Assembly: GCA_030028905.1 (NCBI GenBank)
Contig: JALDYZ010000002.1
Location: 1 to 64,000, forward strand
Source: Ferirhizobium litorale
Lineage (GTDB): Bacteria; Pseudomonadota; Alphaproteobacteria; Rhizobiales; Rhizobiaceae
Reading direction: 5' to 3'
Length of the DNA: 64,000 bases
Each line of letters opens with the position of its first letter. The first letter of the stretch is position 1. The position numbers and the translations under genes are program-made. Below, piece after piece: positions 44,733 to 53,511 of the stretch. The notes below the pieces were generated by a model. That model was not told where the DNA came from and did not search any database. It was given only the letters and a program-made list of their open reading frames with translations.

Positions 44733-46016
44733 TCAAATTTTCGCCAGGGACTGTTCGAGGTCACCGATGATGTCGCCGACATCCTCGATTCCAATCGAGA
44801 GGCGGACGACATCGGGCCCAGCGCCGGCCGCGACCAGTTGCTCTTCGGAGAGTTGGCGGTGCGTCGTGGAAGCCGGGTGGATGACGAGCGAACGGGTGTC
44901 GCCGATATTCGCCAGATGCGAGAAAAGTTCAAGCCCCTCGACGAAGGCCTTACCAGCATCGTAGCCGCCCTTGACGCCGAAGGTGAAGACGGAACCGGCG
45001 CCCTTGGGCGAATAGCGCCGCTGCAACGCATGGTTCGGATCGTCCTCGAGCCCGGCATAGTTGACCCAGGAGATCTTCGGATGCGCCTTCAGCCACTTGG
45101 CGACGGCGAGCGCGTTGTCGCAATGGCGTTGCATGCGCAGCGGCAGCGTCTCGATGCCCGTCAGGATCAGGAAGGCATTGAACGGCGAGATCGCCGGTCC
45201 GAAATCGCGCAGGCCAAGCACCCGGCAGGCAATCGCGAACGCGAAGTTGCCGAAGGTGGCATGTAGCACGACGCCGCCATATTCTGGTCGCGGCTCGGAC
45301 AGCATCGGATAGTTGCCGGATTTCGACCAGTCGAACGTGCCGCCGTCGACGATGACGCCGCCCATCGAATTGCCATGGCCGCCCATGAACTTGGTGAGCG
45401 AGTGCACGACGATGTCGGCGCCATGCTCGAGCGGGCGGATCAGGTAGGGGCTGGCCATGGTGTTGTCGACGATCAACGGCAACCCGTGCTTTTTTGCGAC
45501 CTCGGCGATGGCGGCGATGTCGACGAAGGTACCGCCGGGGTTGGCAAGGCTCTCGATGAAGATACCGCGGGTACGTTCGTCGATCTGGTTTTCGAAGCTC
45601 GACGGCTCTGCCGGGTCGGCCCAGCGCACCTGCCAGTCGAAGGACTTGAAGGCGTGGCCGAACTGGTTGATCGAACCGCCATAGAGGCGCCTGGCGGCGA
45701 TGAAATTGTCGCCGGGCCGCATGATGGTGTGGAAGACCAGCAACTGCGCGGCGTGGCCGGAGGCGACGGCAAGTGCGGCGGTTCCGCCTTCGAGCGCGGC
45801 GACGCGCTCCTCGAGCACCGCCTGGGTCGGGTTCATGATGCGGGTATAGATATTGCCGAACTGCTGCAGACCGAATAGCGCCGCGGCATGGTCGGCGTCC
45901 TGGAACACAAACGATGTCGTCTGGTAGATCGGCGTGGCACGGGCGCCGGTGGTCGGGTCGGGCTGGGCACCGGCATGGATGGCCAGTGTGCTGAAACCCG
46001 GGTTGTTTTTCGACAT
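44733..46016 (-). CDS. metY: O-acetylhomoserine sulfhydrylase (Cys/Met metabolism PLP enzyme)
   Basis: The 427-residue enzyme has the family start [29 protein letters not shown], the tyrosine-containing [22 protein letters not shown], and the PLP-Lys motif [18 protein letters not shown] near 210. The roughly 430-residue length and this motif favour O-acetylhomoserine aminocarboxypropyltransferase, which makes homocysteine from O-acetylhomoserine and sulfide, over cystathionine gamma-synthase (about 390 residues). The gene is divergent from the DUF6455 gene. I saw no SAM-riboswitch-like leader upstream. Confidence 0.9.
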   Translation of the reverse strand: MSKNNPGFSTLAIHAGAQPDPTTGARATPIYQTTSFVFQDADHAAALFGLQQFGNIYTRIMNPTQAVLEERVAALEGGTAALAVASGHAAQLLVFHTIMRPGDNFIAARRLYGGSINQFGHAFKSFDWQVRWADPAEPSSFENQIDERTRGIFIESLANPGGTFVDIAAIAEVAKKHGLPLIVDNTMASPYLIRPLEHGADIVVHSLTKFMGGHGNSMGGVIVDGGTFDWSKSGNYPMLSEPRPEYGGVVLHATFGNFAFAIACRVLGLRDFGPAISPFNAFLILTGIETLPLRMQRHCDNALAVAKWLKAHPKISWVNYAGLEDDPNHALQRRYSPKGAGSVFTFGVKGGYDAGKAFVEGLELFSHLANIGDTRSLVIHPASTTHRQLSEEQLVAAGAGPDVVRLSIGIEDVGDIIGDLEQSLAKI

Positions 46017-46121
46017 CGTTATCCTCCTCTTTCGTTTCGGCGCGGATCATAGCGGTTTTGAGGCCGTTGTTAATTGCGAGATTTCGCGTCCGCCCATCCT
46101 TCGCCATTGGCAGGCCTCGGT

Positions 46122-46135
46122 TTGATCAGGATCAA
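46122..46135 (+). promoter_or_regulatory. FixK/FnrN (FNR-type) box
   Basis: TTGAT-CAGG-ATCAA is a perfect dyad matching the anaerobox TTGAT-N4-ATCAA. It lies 50 bp upstream of the DUF6455 start codon and about 105 bp from metY on the other side. The distance suits activation of the rightward gene under low oxygen. Confidence 0.7.
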
Positions 46136-46185
46136 GGTGCGGGCGCGGAAGCAGGGCGATGTTGCTTGAACGAAGGAGGAAGACC

Positions 46186-46611
46186 ATGCGCCCGACGACC
46201 AGCCAAACAGCCTACGCCATCGCCGCGCAGATACGCTCCTGGTGGCAGGAACGCTGCAGGACGACAGGAAATCTCCATGCGCTTGGCGCGCTGACCGCTG
46301 GCGATCTCGATCATCTTGCGCGCGACTGCGGCGCGACCGCGGAGCAATTGATCGAACTGGCGGCCCGGGGTCCTCATGCCGCCGACGAGATGCATGTGCT
46401 GCTGCGTCGCCTCGGGATCGAGGAGACGGCCGCCGCCACATCCGATTCGCTGCTTGTGCGGGAGATGGCAGTGACGTGCTCGCTCTGCCGCGCGAAGGCT
46501 CAGTGCCGGAACGACATCGCCGCCGACAGGTACCACGGCGAATGCCCTGGCTACTGCGGCAACAAAGAGGCGCTCGAGCACCTGCGTGCCGAACCGACAG
46601 GCAATCGCTGA
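46186..46611 (+). CDS. DUF6455-family Cys-containing protein
   Basis: ATG 46,186 after GAAGGAGGA gives 141 residues. A helical N-terminal half (GALTAGDLDHLARDCGATAEQLIELAARGP) is followed by a Cys-rich end, MAVTCSLCRAKAQC then CPGYCGN. This fits the short alphaproteobacterial proteins now grouped as DUF6455; the Cys may bind metal or an iron-sulfur cluster. It has no signal peptide. The FNR-type box upstream suggests a role in low-oxygen metabolism. Confidence 0.75.
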   Translation: MRPTTSQTAYAIAAQIRSWWQERCRTTGNLHALGALTAGDLDHLARDCGATAEQLIELAARGPHAADEMHVLLRRLGIEETAAATSDSLLVREMAVTCSLCRAKAQCRNDIAADRYHGECPGYCGNKEALEHLRAEPTGNR

Positions 46612-46618
46612 TCGGCAA

Positions 46619-47047
46619 TCACAGCCCCAGCCGTGGGATCTCGATGGCCGGGCAGCGGTTCATCACCATGCGGATGCCGGCTTTTTCCGCCTTGGCGGCG
46701 GCGGTGTCGTCGCGGATCTGCAACTGCCCCCAGATCACCTTCGGCAGCGGCGACAGCGCCATGGCCTCGTCGACGATCGACGGCAAAAACTCGGCTGCCC
46801 GGAAGACATCGACCATGTCGACCGGCTCGGGAATGTCGGCAAGCCGGGCATAGACCTTCTGGCCGTGGATCTGCTTTCCGGCCTGACCAGGATTGACGGG
46901 GATAACGTGATAGCCGCGTTGCAGCAGAAAACGCATCACGCCATGGCTCGGGCGGGCCGGATTCAGCGATGCGCCAAGCAGCGCAATGGTCTTTACCGAG
47001 CCGAGAATGTCGGCGATGTAGCTGTCGTCATAGTGGTCGTGGTTCAC
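46619..47047 (-). CDS. CoA-binding protein (YccU-like Rossmann fold)
   Basis: From GTG 47,047 with AAGGGA upstream, the protein has 142 residues. It has the CoA-binding Rossmann features VKTIALLGASLNPARPSHGVMRFLL, then YHVIPVNPGQAGKQIHG and VDMVDVFRAAEFLPSIVDEA, and ends IRMVMNRCPAIEIPRLGL as in YccU. The family resembles the N-terminal part of acyl-CoA synthetases and its role is unknown. It is convergent with the DUF6455 gene, with seven bases between. Confidence 0.88.
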   Translation of the reverse strand: MNHDHYDDSYIADILGSVKTIALLGASLNPARPSHGVMRFLLQRGYHVIPVNPGQAGKQIHGQKVYARLADIPEPVDMVDVFRAAEFLPSIVDEAMALSPLPKVIWGQLQIRDDTAAAKAEKAGIRMVMNRCPAIEIPRLGL

Positions 47048-47157
47048 GAAGATATTCCCTTGCGGCTCTTGAAGAACGGCGGTTGTGCAGCACTTTTCAC
47101 AAGTATGCAGTGCAACCTTTTGCATATGTAGGGATTCTTTCGCAAAGGACGACCATC

Positions 47158-47478
47158 ATGAAAGGGCTTCTCATCTGCCTGTCGCTCGTACTGCTTGCCG
47201 GCCCTGCCCTCGCCATATCCCGGTACAATTCGCTGTCGATATCCTGCCAGGAAGCTCATCGCCGGATCGTCAACGAACGGGCCGTCATCCTGCGCTACCC
47301 GTCGACGCGGGTCAGGGGCATGACCCTTTATGACCGCTACGTCATCAACAGCAGCATGTGCGGAAACCGCGAGATCGCCCAGAGATCGTACATCCCCACG
47401 AAGGACACCCCGAAATGCCCTGTCTATTCCTGCAAGCAGTGGGATCCGGACGACGACCTGATCTTCCCGTTCCGCTGA
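47158..47478 (+). CDS. Small secreted protein with paired cysteines
   Basis: ATG 47,158 behind AAAGGA gives 106 residues with a clear signal peptide (GLLICLSLVLLAGPALA). The mature part of about 85 residues has four Cys (SISCQEA, SSMCGNRE, PKCPVYSCKQW), suited to two disulfides in the periplasm. The family was not recognised. It stands alone, divergent from the CoA-binding protein gene. Confidence 0.7.
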   Translation: MKGLLICLSLVLLAGPALAISRYNSLSISCQEAHRRIVNERAVILRYPSTRVRGMTLYDRYVINSSMCGNREIAQRSYIPTKDTPKCPVYSCKQWDPDDDLIFPFR

Positions 47479-47988
47479 GGCGCGGCGCACTCTTATCGCC
47501 CTCGTGAAAGTTCAGCTTGGGTTCGTTGCCGACGCGATTGCCCTTCGCAAAACGAAGGATGGATGTCGCATTCGAAATTGTCGAACTTCTTCATGAATGA
47601 ATAGCAACTTCATGACAAAATCAGATAACCACTCATATTAATGAATTTTTGTCATCTAAACTTTAATATTCGCTTTATTTTCCTATTATGTTCTGTTTAT
47701 GTTCTTGTGCGTATTAGAAGTATCTTATGCTTCACATATGACCAAGCGACTCAGTTATACTGACGAAAAACAAATCCGTGAATAAGTATTACTAACGACG
47801 ATTTTGAATCGCGCTTCAGTCGCATATGCGACAGGTAAACGGCCCCTCAGCAGGGGCTTGCGGTTGCGCGAAAGCAGCCCAACAGCTTCTTTTCCGATTG
47901 CAAATTTTCAGCGGCGCAATCAAATAGAACACCTTCCAACTGGCGCTTGCTTCGATACGTCCGCGCCGCCGTTCCCCGAGGTCATTCC
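47479..47988. other. AT-rich intergenic region with palindromes
   Basis: This 510-bp stretch is clearly AT-rich between about 47,575 and 47,815, unlike the rest of the window, and has no convincing gene. It holds a nine-base inverted repeat (ATGACAAAA at 47,612-47,620 and TTTTGTCAT at 47,647-47,655), a 14-base perfect palindrome GTCGCATATGCGAC at 47,819-47,832, and a hairpin GCCCCT/AGGGGC at 47,842-47,857. A small RNA, a binding region for a nucleoid protein or a promoter region are all possible. Confidence 0.5.
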
Positions 47989-48825
47989 TTGCCCATCGAC
48001 GTGATCGCCCTCGTCCTCTTTGGCGCCCTGTTGCACGCGACATGGAACGCCATCGTAAAGGCCGGCACCGACAAATCGCTGGACGCCGCGATGATCGCAT
48101 TGGGGGCGGGCCTCGTCGGCCTTGCCTTCCTGCCCTTCCTGCCGCTGCCGAAGCCGGAAGCCTGGCCCTTCATCCTCGCCTCGGCGGTGCTGCAGTTCGG
48201 CTATTTCCAGCTTGTGGCGGCCTCCTACAGGGCTGGCGACATCGGGCTCGTCTATCCCCTCATGCGCGGCGTTGCCCCACTCATCGTCGCCACGACCAGC
48301 GGCATCGTGCTGGGCGAGCACCTGTCGGCCGGGGCTCTCGCTGGCGTGCTGACGATTTCCGTCGGCGTCCTGACACTCGCCTTCGAGGCCCGGCATGGCA
48401 GCCGGCAGGCCATCGGGCTGGCGCTTGCCAACGCACTGGTCATCGCCACCTACACGTTCGTCGACGGCGCCGGCGCGCGCGCATCCGGCAACGCCATCTC
48501 CTATACGCTATGGATGGCGCTGCTGCCGCCGGTGCTGCTGTTTTCCTGGGCGTTCTATCGGCGCGGAACCCTCGCGGTGATCCTGCATGTTCGCTACAGC
48601 TGGAAGCGCGGCTTGCTGGGCGGCGCCGGTTCGATCACGTCCTACGGGCTGGCGCTCTGGGCCATGACCAAGGCACCGGTGGCGACAGTTGCGGCGCTGC
48701 GCGAAACGGCAATCCTCTTTGCCCTGTTGATCTCGGTGGTGATCCTGAAGGAGAAGGCGAGCATCTGGCGCTATATCGCCGGCACGATCATCGCCGCCGG
48801 CGTCCTCGTCCTCAAGCTCGCCTGA
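47989..48825 (+). CDS. EamA/DMT-family transporter
   Basis: This is a polytopic membrane protein of about 278 residues with ten hydrophobic segments in two EamA repeats (ALVLFGALLHATWNAIVKA at the start, and LWAMTKAPVATVAALRETAILFA with VVILKEKASIWRYIAGT in the second half). Drug/metabolite transporters of this type move small metabolites or amino acids; the substrate is unknown. The start is uncertain: TTG 47,989 follows GAGG, a TTG at 47,947 would extend it, and GTG 48,001 would shorten it. It converges with the enoyl-CoA hydratase gene with no gap. Confidence 0.85.
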   Translation: MPIDVIALVLFGALLHATWNAIVKAGTDKSLDAAMIALGAGLVGLAFLPFLPLPKPEAWPFILASAVLQFGYFQLVAASYRAGDIGLVYPLMRGVAPLIVATTSGIVLGEHLSAGALAGVLTISVGVLTLAFEARHGSRQAIGLALANALVIATYTFVDGAGARASGNAISYTLWMALLPPVLLFSWAFYRRGTLAVILHVRYSWKRGLLGGAGSITSYGLALWAMTKAPVATVAALRETAILFALLISVVILKEKASIWRYIAGTIIAAGVLVLKLA

Positions 48826-49653
48826 TCATTCGCCCGTCCACTCCGGATGGCGCTTTTCGAGGAAGGCGCCGATCCCCTCCTCTGCGTCGCGCACGAGCAT
48901 GTTCTCGACCATGACGCGGGCGGCATAGTCGTAAGCCTCTTCCACCGGCATTTCGATCTGGCGATAGAAAGCCTCCTTGCCGATCTTCAGGGTCAGCGGC
49001 GATTTCGATGCGATGACCGATGCATATTTCTGCACGACCTGGCTCAGGTACTCCTGGGGAACGATGCGGTTGACGAGGCCGAAATCCTTGGCGGTCGAGG
49101 CGTCGATGGTCTCGCCGGTCAGCAGCATCTCCATCGCCTGCTTGCGATGGGCGGCACGGCTGACGGCGACCATCGGGGTCGAACAGAACAGGCCGATATT
49201 GACGCCCGGCGTACAGAAGGTCGACTTATCGGTGCAGATTGCGAGGTCGCAGGACGCGACCAACTGGCAGCCGGCCGCAGTCGCCAGTCCGTCGATCTCG
49301 GCAATGACCGGCTTCGGCAGGTGGGTGATCTTCAGCATCAGATCGGCGGCAAGGCGAATGGTTCTTTCGAAGAAGGCACGGCCGCGATCCCCGTCGCCGC
49401 GACGGGCCGTCATTTCCTTCAGGTCGTGGCCCGCGGAAAACACCTTGCCCGTCGAGGCGATGACGACGACGCGCACATCACGATCGGCCGCGGCCTTGTC
49501 GAGTTCATCCATCAGCGTTTCCATCACCGCGATCGACAGCGCATTCGCCGGGGGATTGGCCAATGTCAGCCTGGCGACGCCATCGTTGACGGCAACCGAA
49601 ATCGGGGCCTGCCCGGTGGCAGCATCCTTCTTGAACGAAACAACTTCAGCCAT
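48826..49653 (-). CDS. Enoyl-CoA hydratase/isomerase family protein
   Basis: The 275-residue crotonase-fold protein has the oxyanion-hole segments VFSAGHDLKEM near 68-78 and IDGLATAAGCQLVASCDLAI near 120-138. The second acidic catalytic Glu of true hydratases seems replaced (TPGVNIGLFCSTPMVAVSRA), so hydratase activity is uncertain. Some annotations place such proteins as ECHDC3-like. It may act in fatty-acid or amino-acid degradation. The PaaI-type thioesterase is divergent on the other side. Confidence 0.85.
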   Translation of the reverse strand: MAEVVSFKKDAATGQAPISVAVNDGVARLTLANPPANALSIAVMETLMDELDKAAADRDVRVVVIASTGKVFSAGHDLKEMTARRGDGDRGRAFFERTIRLAADLMLKITHLPKPVIAEIDGLATAAGCQLVASCDLAICTDKSTFCTPGVNIGLFCSTPMVAVSRAAHRKQAMEMLLTGETIDASTAKDFGLVNRIVPQEYLSQVVQKYASVIASKSPLTLKIGKEAFYRQIEMPVEEAYDYAARVMVENMLVRDAEEGIGAFLEKRHPEWTGE

Positions 49654-49757
49654 CGTCTAACTCCTCAAGCCCGGCTTTCATGCTATCAGGGTTTTGCCAC
49701 AGGAGAGCCGGTCGCCACCACCCCGCACCGGACAAATAAACAGGGAGTTCGCCACCG

Positions 49758-50183
49758 ATGCAGCCGGTCATGACCATCGATGAGGTCCATGCGTTCCTGG
49801 AAACCGACTTTCCGCAGATCCACACCGACGGGCGCGTCTTCACGGTGACCGCAATCTCGGCCGGCCGCATCACCATGCAACTCGATCCGAACGAACGGCA
49901 CCTGAGGCCGGGCGGCACGGTGTCCGGCCCTTCCCTGTTCGCGCTCGCCGACGTCGCCGCCTACGTCGCCGTGCTCGCCCATATCGGTCCGGTGGCGCTC
50001 GCGGTCACGACCAATCTCAACATCAATTTCCTGCGGATGCCGAAGCCGGCACCGCTGAACTGCACCTGCCGGCTGCTGAAGCTCGGGAAGCGCCTGGCGG
50101 TGATCGACGCCGCGATCTATCAGGAAAATCCCGGAGAATTGGTGGCGCATGCAACCGCGACATACTCAATTCCGCCGAAATAG
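49758..50183 (+). CDS. PaaI-type hotdog thioesterase
   Basis: The 141-residue protein has the hotdog-fold core motif [21 protein letters not shown], with Asp in the central helix, and then [18 protein letters not shown]. Such enzymes hydrolyse acyl-CoA or aryl-CoA thioesters. The gene is divergent from the enoyl-CoA hydratase gene, so both may belong to acyl-CoA turnover. It stops just before the rplM promoter region. Confidence 0.9.
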   Translation: MQPVMTIDEVHAFLETDFPQIHTDGRVFTVTAISAGRITMQLDPNERHLRPGGTVSGPSLFALADVAAYVAVLAHIGPVALAVTTNLNINFLRMPKPAPLNCTCRLLKLGKRLAVIDAAIYQENPGELVAHATATYSIPPK

Positions 50184-50413
50184 TTTGTGGTATTATAATA
50201 CCCCACAACTATCTTGTTGATTTTTATGACTTAAATTTTCGATCACCAATTTGCGTCGCCTTGACGGGAAAATCGGCCGCAAGTATAAGCGGCAACGGAA
50301 ATAGAACCTCAAGTTCCTGTTTCCTCGGGCCGGCACGCCGGCCGCAAGCAAGCAACAAGAAACGTCCTGCGCCTTCCGGGGTGCCGGGATCCAAACAAAA
50401 GAGAGTATTCAAC
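50184..50413 (+). promoter_or_regulatory. rplM-rpsI leader region
   Basis: The 230-bp spacer holds a 14-base perfect palindrome GGTATTATAATACC (50,189-50,202) and an AT-rich stretch at about 50,205-50,240 that probably carries the promoter. A long untranslated leader follows before the ribosomal protein operon. Exact -35/-10 elements were not fixed. Confidence 0.4.
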
Positions 50414-50878
50414 ATGGCTACCTTCTCCCAGAAGCCTGCAGAGGTGGAGAAGAAGTGGATCATCATCGACGCCGAAGGGCTCGTCGTTGGTCGTCTCGCT
50501 TCCCTCATCGCTATGCGCCTGCGCGGCAAGCACAAGGCTACCTACACCCCCCACGTTGATGATGGCGACAACGTCATCGTGATCAACGCGGAAAAGGTTG
50601 CCCTGACCGGCAAGAAGTATACCGACAAGACCTACTACTGGCACACCGGTTACCCGGGTGGCATCAAAGAGCGCACGGCTCGCCAGATCATCGAAGGCCG
50701 CTTCCCGGAGCGCGTCATCGAGAAGGCCGTCGAACGCATGATCCCGCGCGGACCGCTCGGCCGTCGCCAGATGAAGAACCTGCGCGTCTACGCCGGTTCC
50801 AACCACCCGCATGAAGCCCAGCAGCCGGTCGCTCTCGACGTGGCCAAGCTGAACAGCAAGAACACAAGGAGCGCCTGA
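50414..50878 (+). CDS. rplM: 50S ribosomal protein L13
   Basis: ATG 50,414 gives 154 residues; the longer frame upstream is leader. It matches L13 ([27 protein letters not shown], then [18 protein letters not shown] and [34 protein letters not shown]). It assembles early on the large subunit. It is followed by rpsI after two bases in the conserved operon. Confidence 0.98.
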   Translation: MATFSQKPAEVEKKWIIIDAEGLVVGRLASLIAMRLRGKHKATYTPHVDDGDNVIVINAEKVALTGKKYTDKTYYWHTGYPGGIKERTARQIIEGRFPERVIEKAVERMIPRGPLGRRQMKNLRVYAGSNHPHEAQQPVALDVAKLNSKNTRSA

Positions 50879-50880
50879 TA

Positions 50881-51348
50881 ATGGCTGATCTTTCCTCTCT
50901 GAAGGACCTGGCTCCGGCACAGGAAGCTTCGGCTCCCGTCCACGTCCGCAAGGTCGACGCCCAGGGCCGCTCCTACGCGACCGGCAAGCGCAAGAACGCC
51001 GTTGCCCGCGTATGGGTCAAGCCGGGTTCCGGCAAGATCACCGTCAACGGCAAGCCCTACGCCAACTACTTCGCACGTCCGGTTCTGCAGATGATCCTGC
51101 AGCAGCCGATCGTCGCAGCTGCCCGTGATGGCCAGTTCGACATCGACGCGACTGTAGCCGGCGGTGGTCTTTCCGGCCAGGCCGGTGCCGTTCGTCACGG
51201 CATTTCCAAGGCGCTGACCTACTTCGAACCGGGCCTGCGCTCGGTGCTGAAGAAGGGTGGCTTCCTGACCCGCGACAGCCGCGTTGTCGAACGTAAGAAG
51301 TACGGCAAGGCCAAGGCCCGCCGTTCGTTCCAGTTCTCCAAGCGCTAA
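50881..51348 (+). CDS. rpsI: 30S ribosomal protein S9
   Basis: The 155-residue protein has an N-terminal extension common in alphaproteobacteria and then the S9 core ([28 protein letters not shown]) and the basic C-terminal tail [17 protein letters not shown] that contacts P-site tRNA. A strong terminator follows. Confidence 0.98.
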   Translation: MADLSSLKDLAPAQEASAPVHVRKVDAQGRSYATGKRKNAVARVWVKPGSGKITVNGKPYANYFARPVLQMILQQPIVAAARDGQFDIDATVAGGGLSGQAGAVRHGISKALTYFEPGLRSVLKKGGFLTRDSRVVERKKYGKAKARRSFQFSKR

Positions 51349-51373
51349 TCGCTGCCAGAACTTCGCATTCTGC

Positions 51374-51404
51374 AAAGGCCGGGTTCGTCCCGGCCTTTCT
51401 TTTT
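51374..51404 (+). terminator. Terminator of the rplM-rpsI operon
   Basis: A perfect 10-bp stem AAAGGCCGGG with CCCGGCCTTT and a five-base loop is followed by CTTTTT, 25 bp after the rpsI stop. It can also serve the converging anti-sigma gene. Confidence 0.9.
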
Positions 51405-51430
51405 GGTCGCCACCTTGGCCGTCCGACCGA

Positions 51431-52075
51431 CTACCAGCGCAACAGTCGCCTGCCGGCTACGAAGCCAATGGCCGTGACCACGGCAATCGCGATCGTATAC
51501 CAGGTGGCCAGGAACAGCGGGCTGTCGTCGGGGCAATGCCAGGCATAGACGGCCGCGGCGATGCCGCCTGCGGCCAGCCCCGCGGCAGCACCCGCAAGCC
51601 CCGGATTGCCGGGTGCGCCGGCTCGCAGCGCCAGCAGGAAGCCCGTCAGGGGCGCCAGGGCCAGAACCGGAATGAACGCCATGCAAAAGAAGGGATGACC
51701 GCCGATCAGGCTCGTCGCCCATTGCTGCTGCGGCAAGACCAGCAGTTCCACGGCAACCGCCAGCACGACCATGGCTGCGGGCACGAGAAGGGTGAGCGCC
51801 AAAGTCCTCACCGGCACGCCGGGACGACCGATCTGGAAAACGAGACGGCATGCGGTGATTGCAAGCACAAGCGTCACGCAGACCTTGAACAGGACGCGGG
51901 CTGTCTCCACGACGGTCGACATGTTGTGGCGCAGGCCGATGGTGAGCACCAGGATCGCGACGGATACGGCAACGCCTGCCAGCAGCGCCAGCCCCATCAT
52001 GCGGCCGAGCCGCATGCGGACCGGGGCATCCTGCGCCATGAGGTTGATCAGGTCATCCGTCTTCACGTCCGTCAC
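51431..52075 (-). CDS. nrsF: NrsF/DUF1109-type membrane anti-sigma factor
   Basis: The 214-residue protein has a short cytosolic N-terminus (DDLINLMAQDAPVRMRLGR) followed by six hydrophobic segments, the layout of DUF1109 anti-sigma factors. In Caulobacter NrsF holds sigma-F inactive at the membrane through Cys sensitive to metals. Here Cys occur in membrane-flanking positions (FKVCVTL, ACRLVF, FFCMAF, YAWHCPDD). Its start overlaps the sigma gene by 23 bp, so the pair is translationally coupled. It probably releases the sigma factor on metal or redox stress to turn on the bufferin operon. Confidence 0.85.
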   Translation of the reverse strand: MTDVKTDDLINLMAQDAPVRMRLGRMMGLALLAGVAVSVAILVLTIGLRHNMSTVVETARVLFKVCVTLVLAITACRLVFQIGRPGVPVRTLALTLLVPAAMVVLAVAVELLVLPQQQWATSLIGGHPFFCMAFIPVLALAPLTGFLLALRAGAPGNPGLAGAAAGLAAGGIAAAVYAWHCPDDSPLFLATWYTIAIAVVTAIGFVAGRRLLRW

Positions 52076-52619
52076 TCCGATAAAGGGTCGCCAGGGATTT
52101 CAGCGCCCTGTGAAGCGCGACTCGCACCGCGCCTTCGCTCATCTTCAGCCTCTCGGCCGTCTCCCGCACGCCGGCGCCCTCGAGGGAAATCGAGCGCACG
52201 ATGTCGCGTTGCGGATCCTTCAGCCGCTCCAACATATGTTCGGCGTCGAGCCGATCCAAGGCGTCGACCTGCGCCTCGGCTTCGAGTGTGGCCATGACGT
52301 CCTCGATCGGCACGCTGACATGCCGGCCGCGGCGTCTCAGACTGTCGATCAACTTGTTGCGCACGATCGTCGACAGCCATGGTCCGATCGGGCGCGCCGG
52401 ATCCCAGGTCCCGCGCTTCAGATGAACGGCGAGCAGCACTTCCTGCACCACATCCTCGGCCTCGCTGGCCGGCGCGCCGAACTGGTCGCAGCGACGCCGG
52501 GCCATGGCGCGCAAGTGCGGCGTGACCGCGGTGAGAAAGTGGTGGTAGGCCTGGGCGTCGCCGTCCATGGCGTTGCGCATCCAGCCTGCCCACTCCTCTT
52601 CACGCGCGGAATGCTTCAC
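52053..52619 (-). CDS. sigF: ECF sigma factor (SigF-like), regulator of the bufferin locus
   Basis: GTG 52,619 with GGAAG upstream gives 188 residues. Region 2 is AYHHFLTAVTPHLRAMARR with EAEDVVQEVLLAVHLKRGTWDP and IGPWLSTIVRNKLIDSLRRRGR; region 4 is RDIVRSISLEGAGVRETAERLK with SEGAVRVALHRALKSLA. It pairs with the NrsF-type anti-sigma factor and is divergent from the bufferin genes. Both its own promoter and the operon promoter carry GTAAC-N17-CGTA, so it probably activates itself and the operon. The Caulobacter SigF-NrsF pair has the same arrangement. Confidence 0.88.
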   Translation of the reverse strand: MKHSAREEEWAGWMRNAMDGDAQAYHHFLTAVTPHLRAMARRRCDQFGAPASEAEDVVQEVLLAVHLKRGTWDPARPIGPWLSTIVRNKLIDSLRRRGRHVSVPIEDVMATLEAEAQVDALDRLDAEHMLERLKDPQRDIVRSISLEGAGVRETAERLKMSEGAVRVALHRALKSLATLYRSDGREDG

Positions 52620-52633
52620 CCGATAACTTCCTC

Positions 52634-52659
52634 TACGAAACAACACACGCTTTTGTTAC
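52634..52659 (-). promoter_or_regulatory. ECF sigma promoter of the sigF-nrsF operon
   Basis: In the minus reading GTAAC (52,655-52,659), 17 bases and CGTA (52,634-52,637) end 14 bp before the sigF start. The same elements with the same spacing, both followed by AAAGCG, occur in front of the first bufferin gene. This supports autoregulation. Confidence 0.7.
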
Positions 52660-52769
52660 CGCCCCTTCGAACTTTACTTTGAAAAGCGTCCAACATCTTG
52701 TTTTGCAGGATCATTCTTCCGCATTCGCGTCGACGGCAAGCCCCTTCGCGAAAAAAAGATGAACTCGAT

Positions 52770-52795
52770 GTAACGAAAGCGCCCGCGCCGCCGTA
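52770..52795 (+). promoter_or_regulatory. ECF sigma promoter of the bufferin operon
   Basis: GTAAC (52,770-52,774), 17 bases and CGTA (52,792-52,795) mirror the promoter of the divergent sigma gene. The predicted start leaves a 5' leader of roughly 40 bases before the first bufferin gene. Confidence 0.7.
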
Positions 52796-52842
52796 GCCCC
52801 AGTGCAAGCCAATGATGGCTTCCTCAAAACGGAGACAGACCC

Positions 52843-53115
52843 ATGAAGACCACCCTCGCCACGCTGGCCCTCGCCGGCTCGATCGCCTCTGCTCTGGCCA
52901 CGCTCGCGGCCGTACCGGCTGTCGCCCAGGAAGGGAAGGAAAAGTGCTACGGTGTAGCGATGAAGGGCCAGAACGATTGCGCCGCCGGCAGCCATGATTG
53001 CGCCGGAAAGTCGATGATGGACTACGACAAGGCGTCCTTCAAGCTCGTTCCCACCGGCACCTGCACCTCCATGATGACCCCGGACGGCGGCCACGGCCAG
53101 CTCGAGCCGGCCTGA
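52843..53115 (+). CDS. bufA: Bufferin precursor 1 (DUF2282, copper-binding RiPP)
   Basis: The 90-residue precursor has a signal peptide ([20 protein letters not shown] then VAQ) and a small mature part with four conserved Cys: [26 protein letters not shown] and [11 protein letters not shown]2282 proteins are now called bufferins: Cys are modified by a DUF692 enzyme and the exported product binds copper. CGGAGAC precedes the ATG. It is the first gene of the operon behind the ECF-type promoter. The signal peptide means export to the periplasm. Confidence 0.85.
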   Translation: MKTTLATLALAGSIASALATLAAVPAVAQEGKEKCYGVAMKGQNDCAAGSHDCAGKSMMDYDKASFKLVPTGTCTSMMTPDGGHGQLEPA

Positions 53116-53149
53116 TTACAGACTCTCGTCCCGCAATCGGAGATCAGAC

Positions 53150-53434
53150 ATGACAAAACGTTCCGCAACCGCTCTTGCCGCATCGCTTGCGACGGCCCTG
53201 ACGCTGATCGGCAGCGTGCAGCCCGCGAGCGCCGAGGATGCCAAAGAGAAGTGCTACGGCGTCGCTCTCAAGGGCCAGAACGACTGCGCCGCCGGCCCAG
53301 GTACGACCTGCGCCGGCACGTCCAAGGTGGACTACCAGCAGAACGCCTGGAAGCTCGTCCCCGCCGGCACGTGCGAGGCGATGACGACGCCGAACGGCCA
53401 CGGCATGCTGACACAGGGCCCCGCCCCCGCCTGA
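53150..53434 (+). CDS. bufA: Bufferin precursor 2 (DUF2282)
   Basis: The 94-residue paralogue of the previous gene lies 34 bp downstream. It has a signal peptide ([18 protein letters not shown] then ASA) and the same Cys frame: [33 protein letters not shown] and PAGTCEAM. The mature parts are close in sequence but the tails differ, so this is a duplication that has diverged. Both are followed by the modifying enzyme gene. Confidence 0.85.
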   Translation: MTKRSATALAASLATALTLIGSVQPASAEDAKEKCYGVALKGQNDCAAGPGTTCAGTSKVDYQQNAWKLVPAGTCEAMTTPNGHGMLTQGPAPA

Positions 53435-53511
53435 CCCGCCGGGATGCGTGAAACCAAGGCGAGCGGCGCACGGCCTGCGCCGCCGCCACCCAGACCCATG
53501 AGAGGTGCCCC

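Noticed and set aside
46017-46121. SAM riboswitch upstream of metY
   Set aside because: No conserved SAM-II or SAM-V core or matching stems were seen in the short leader.
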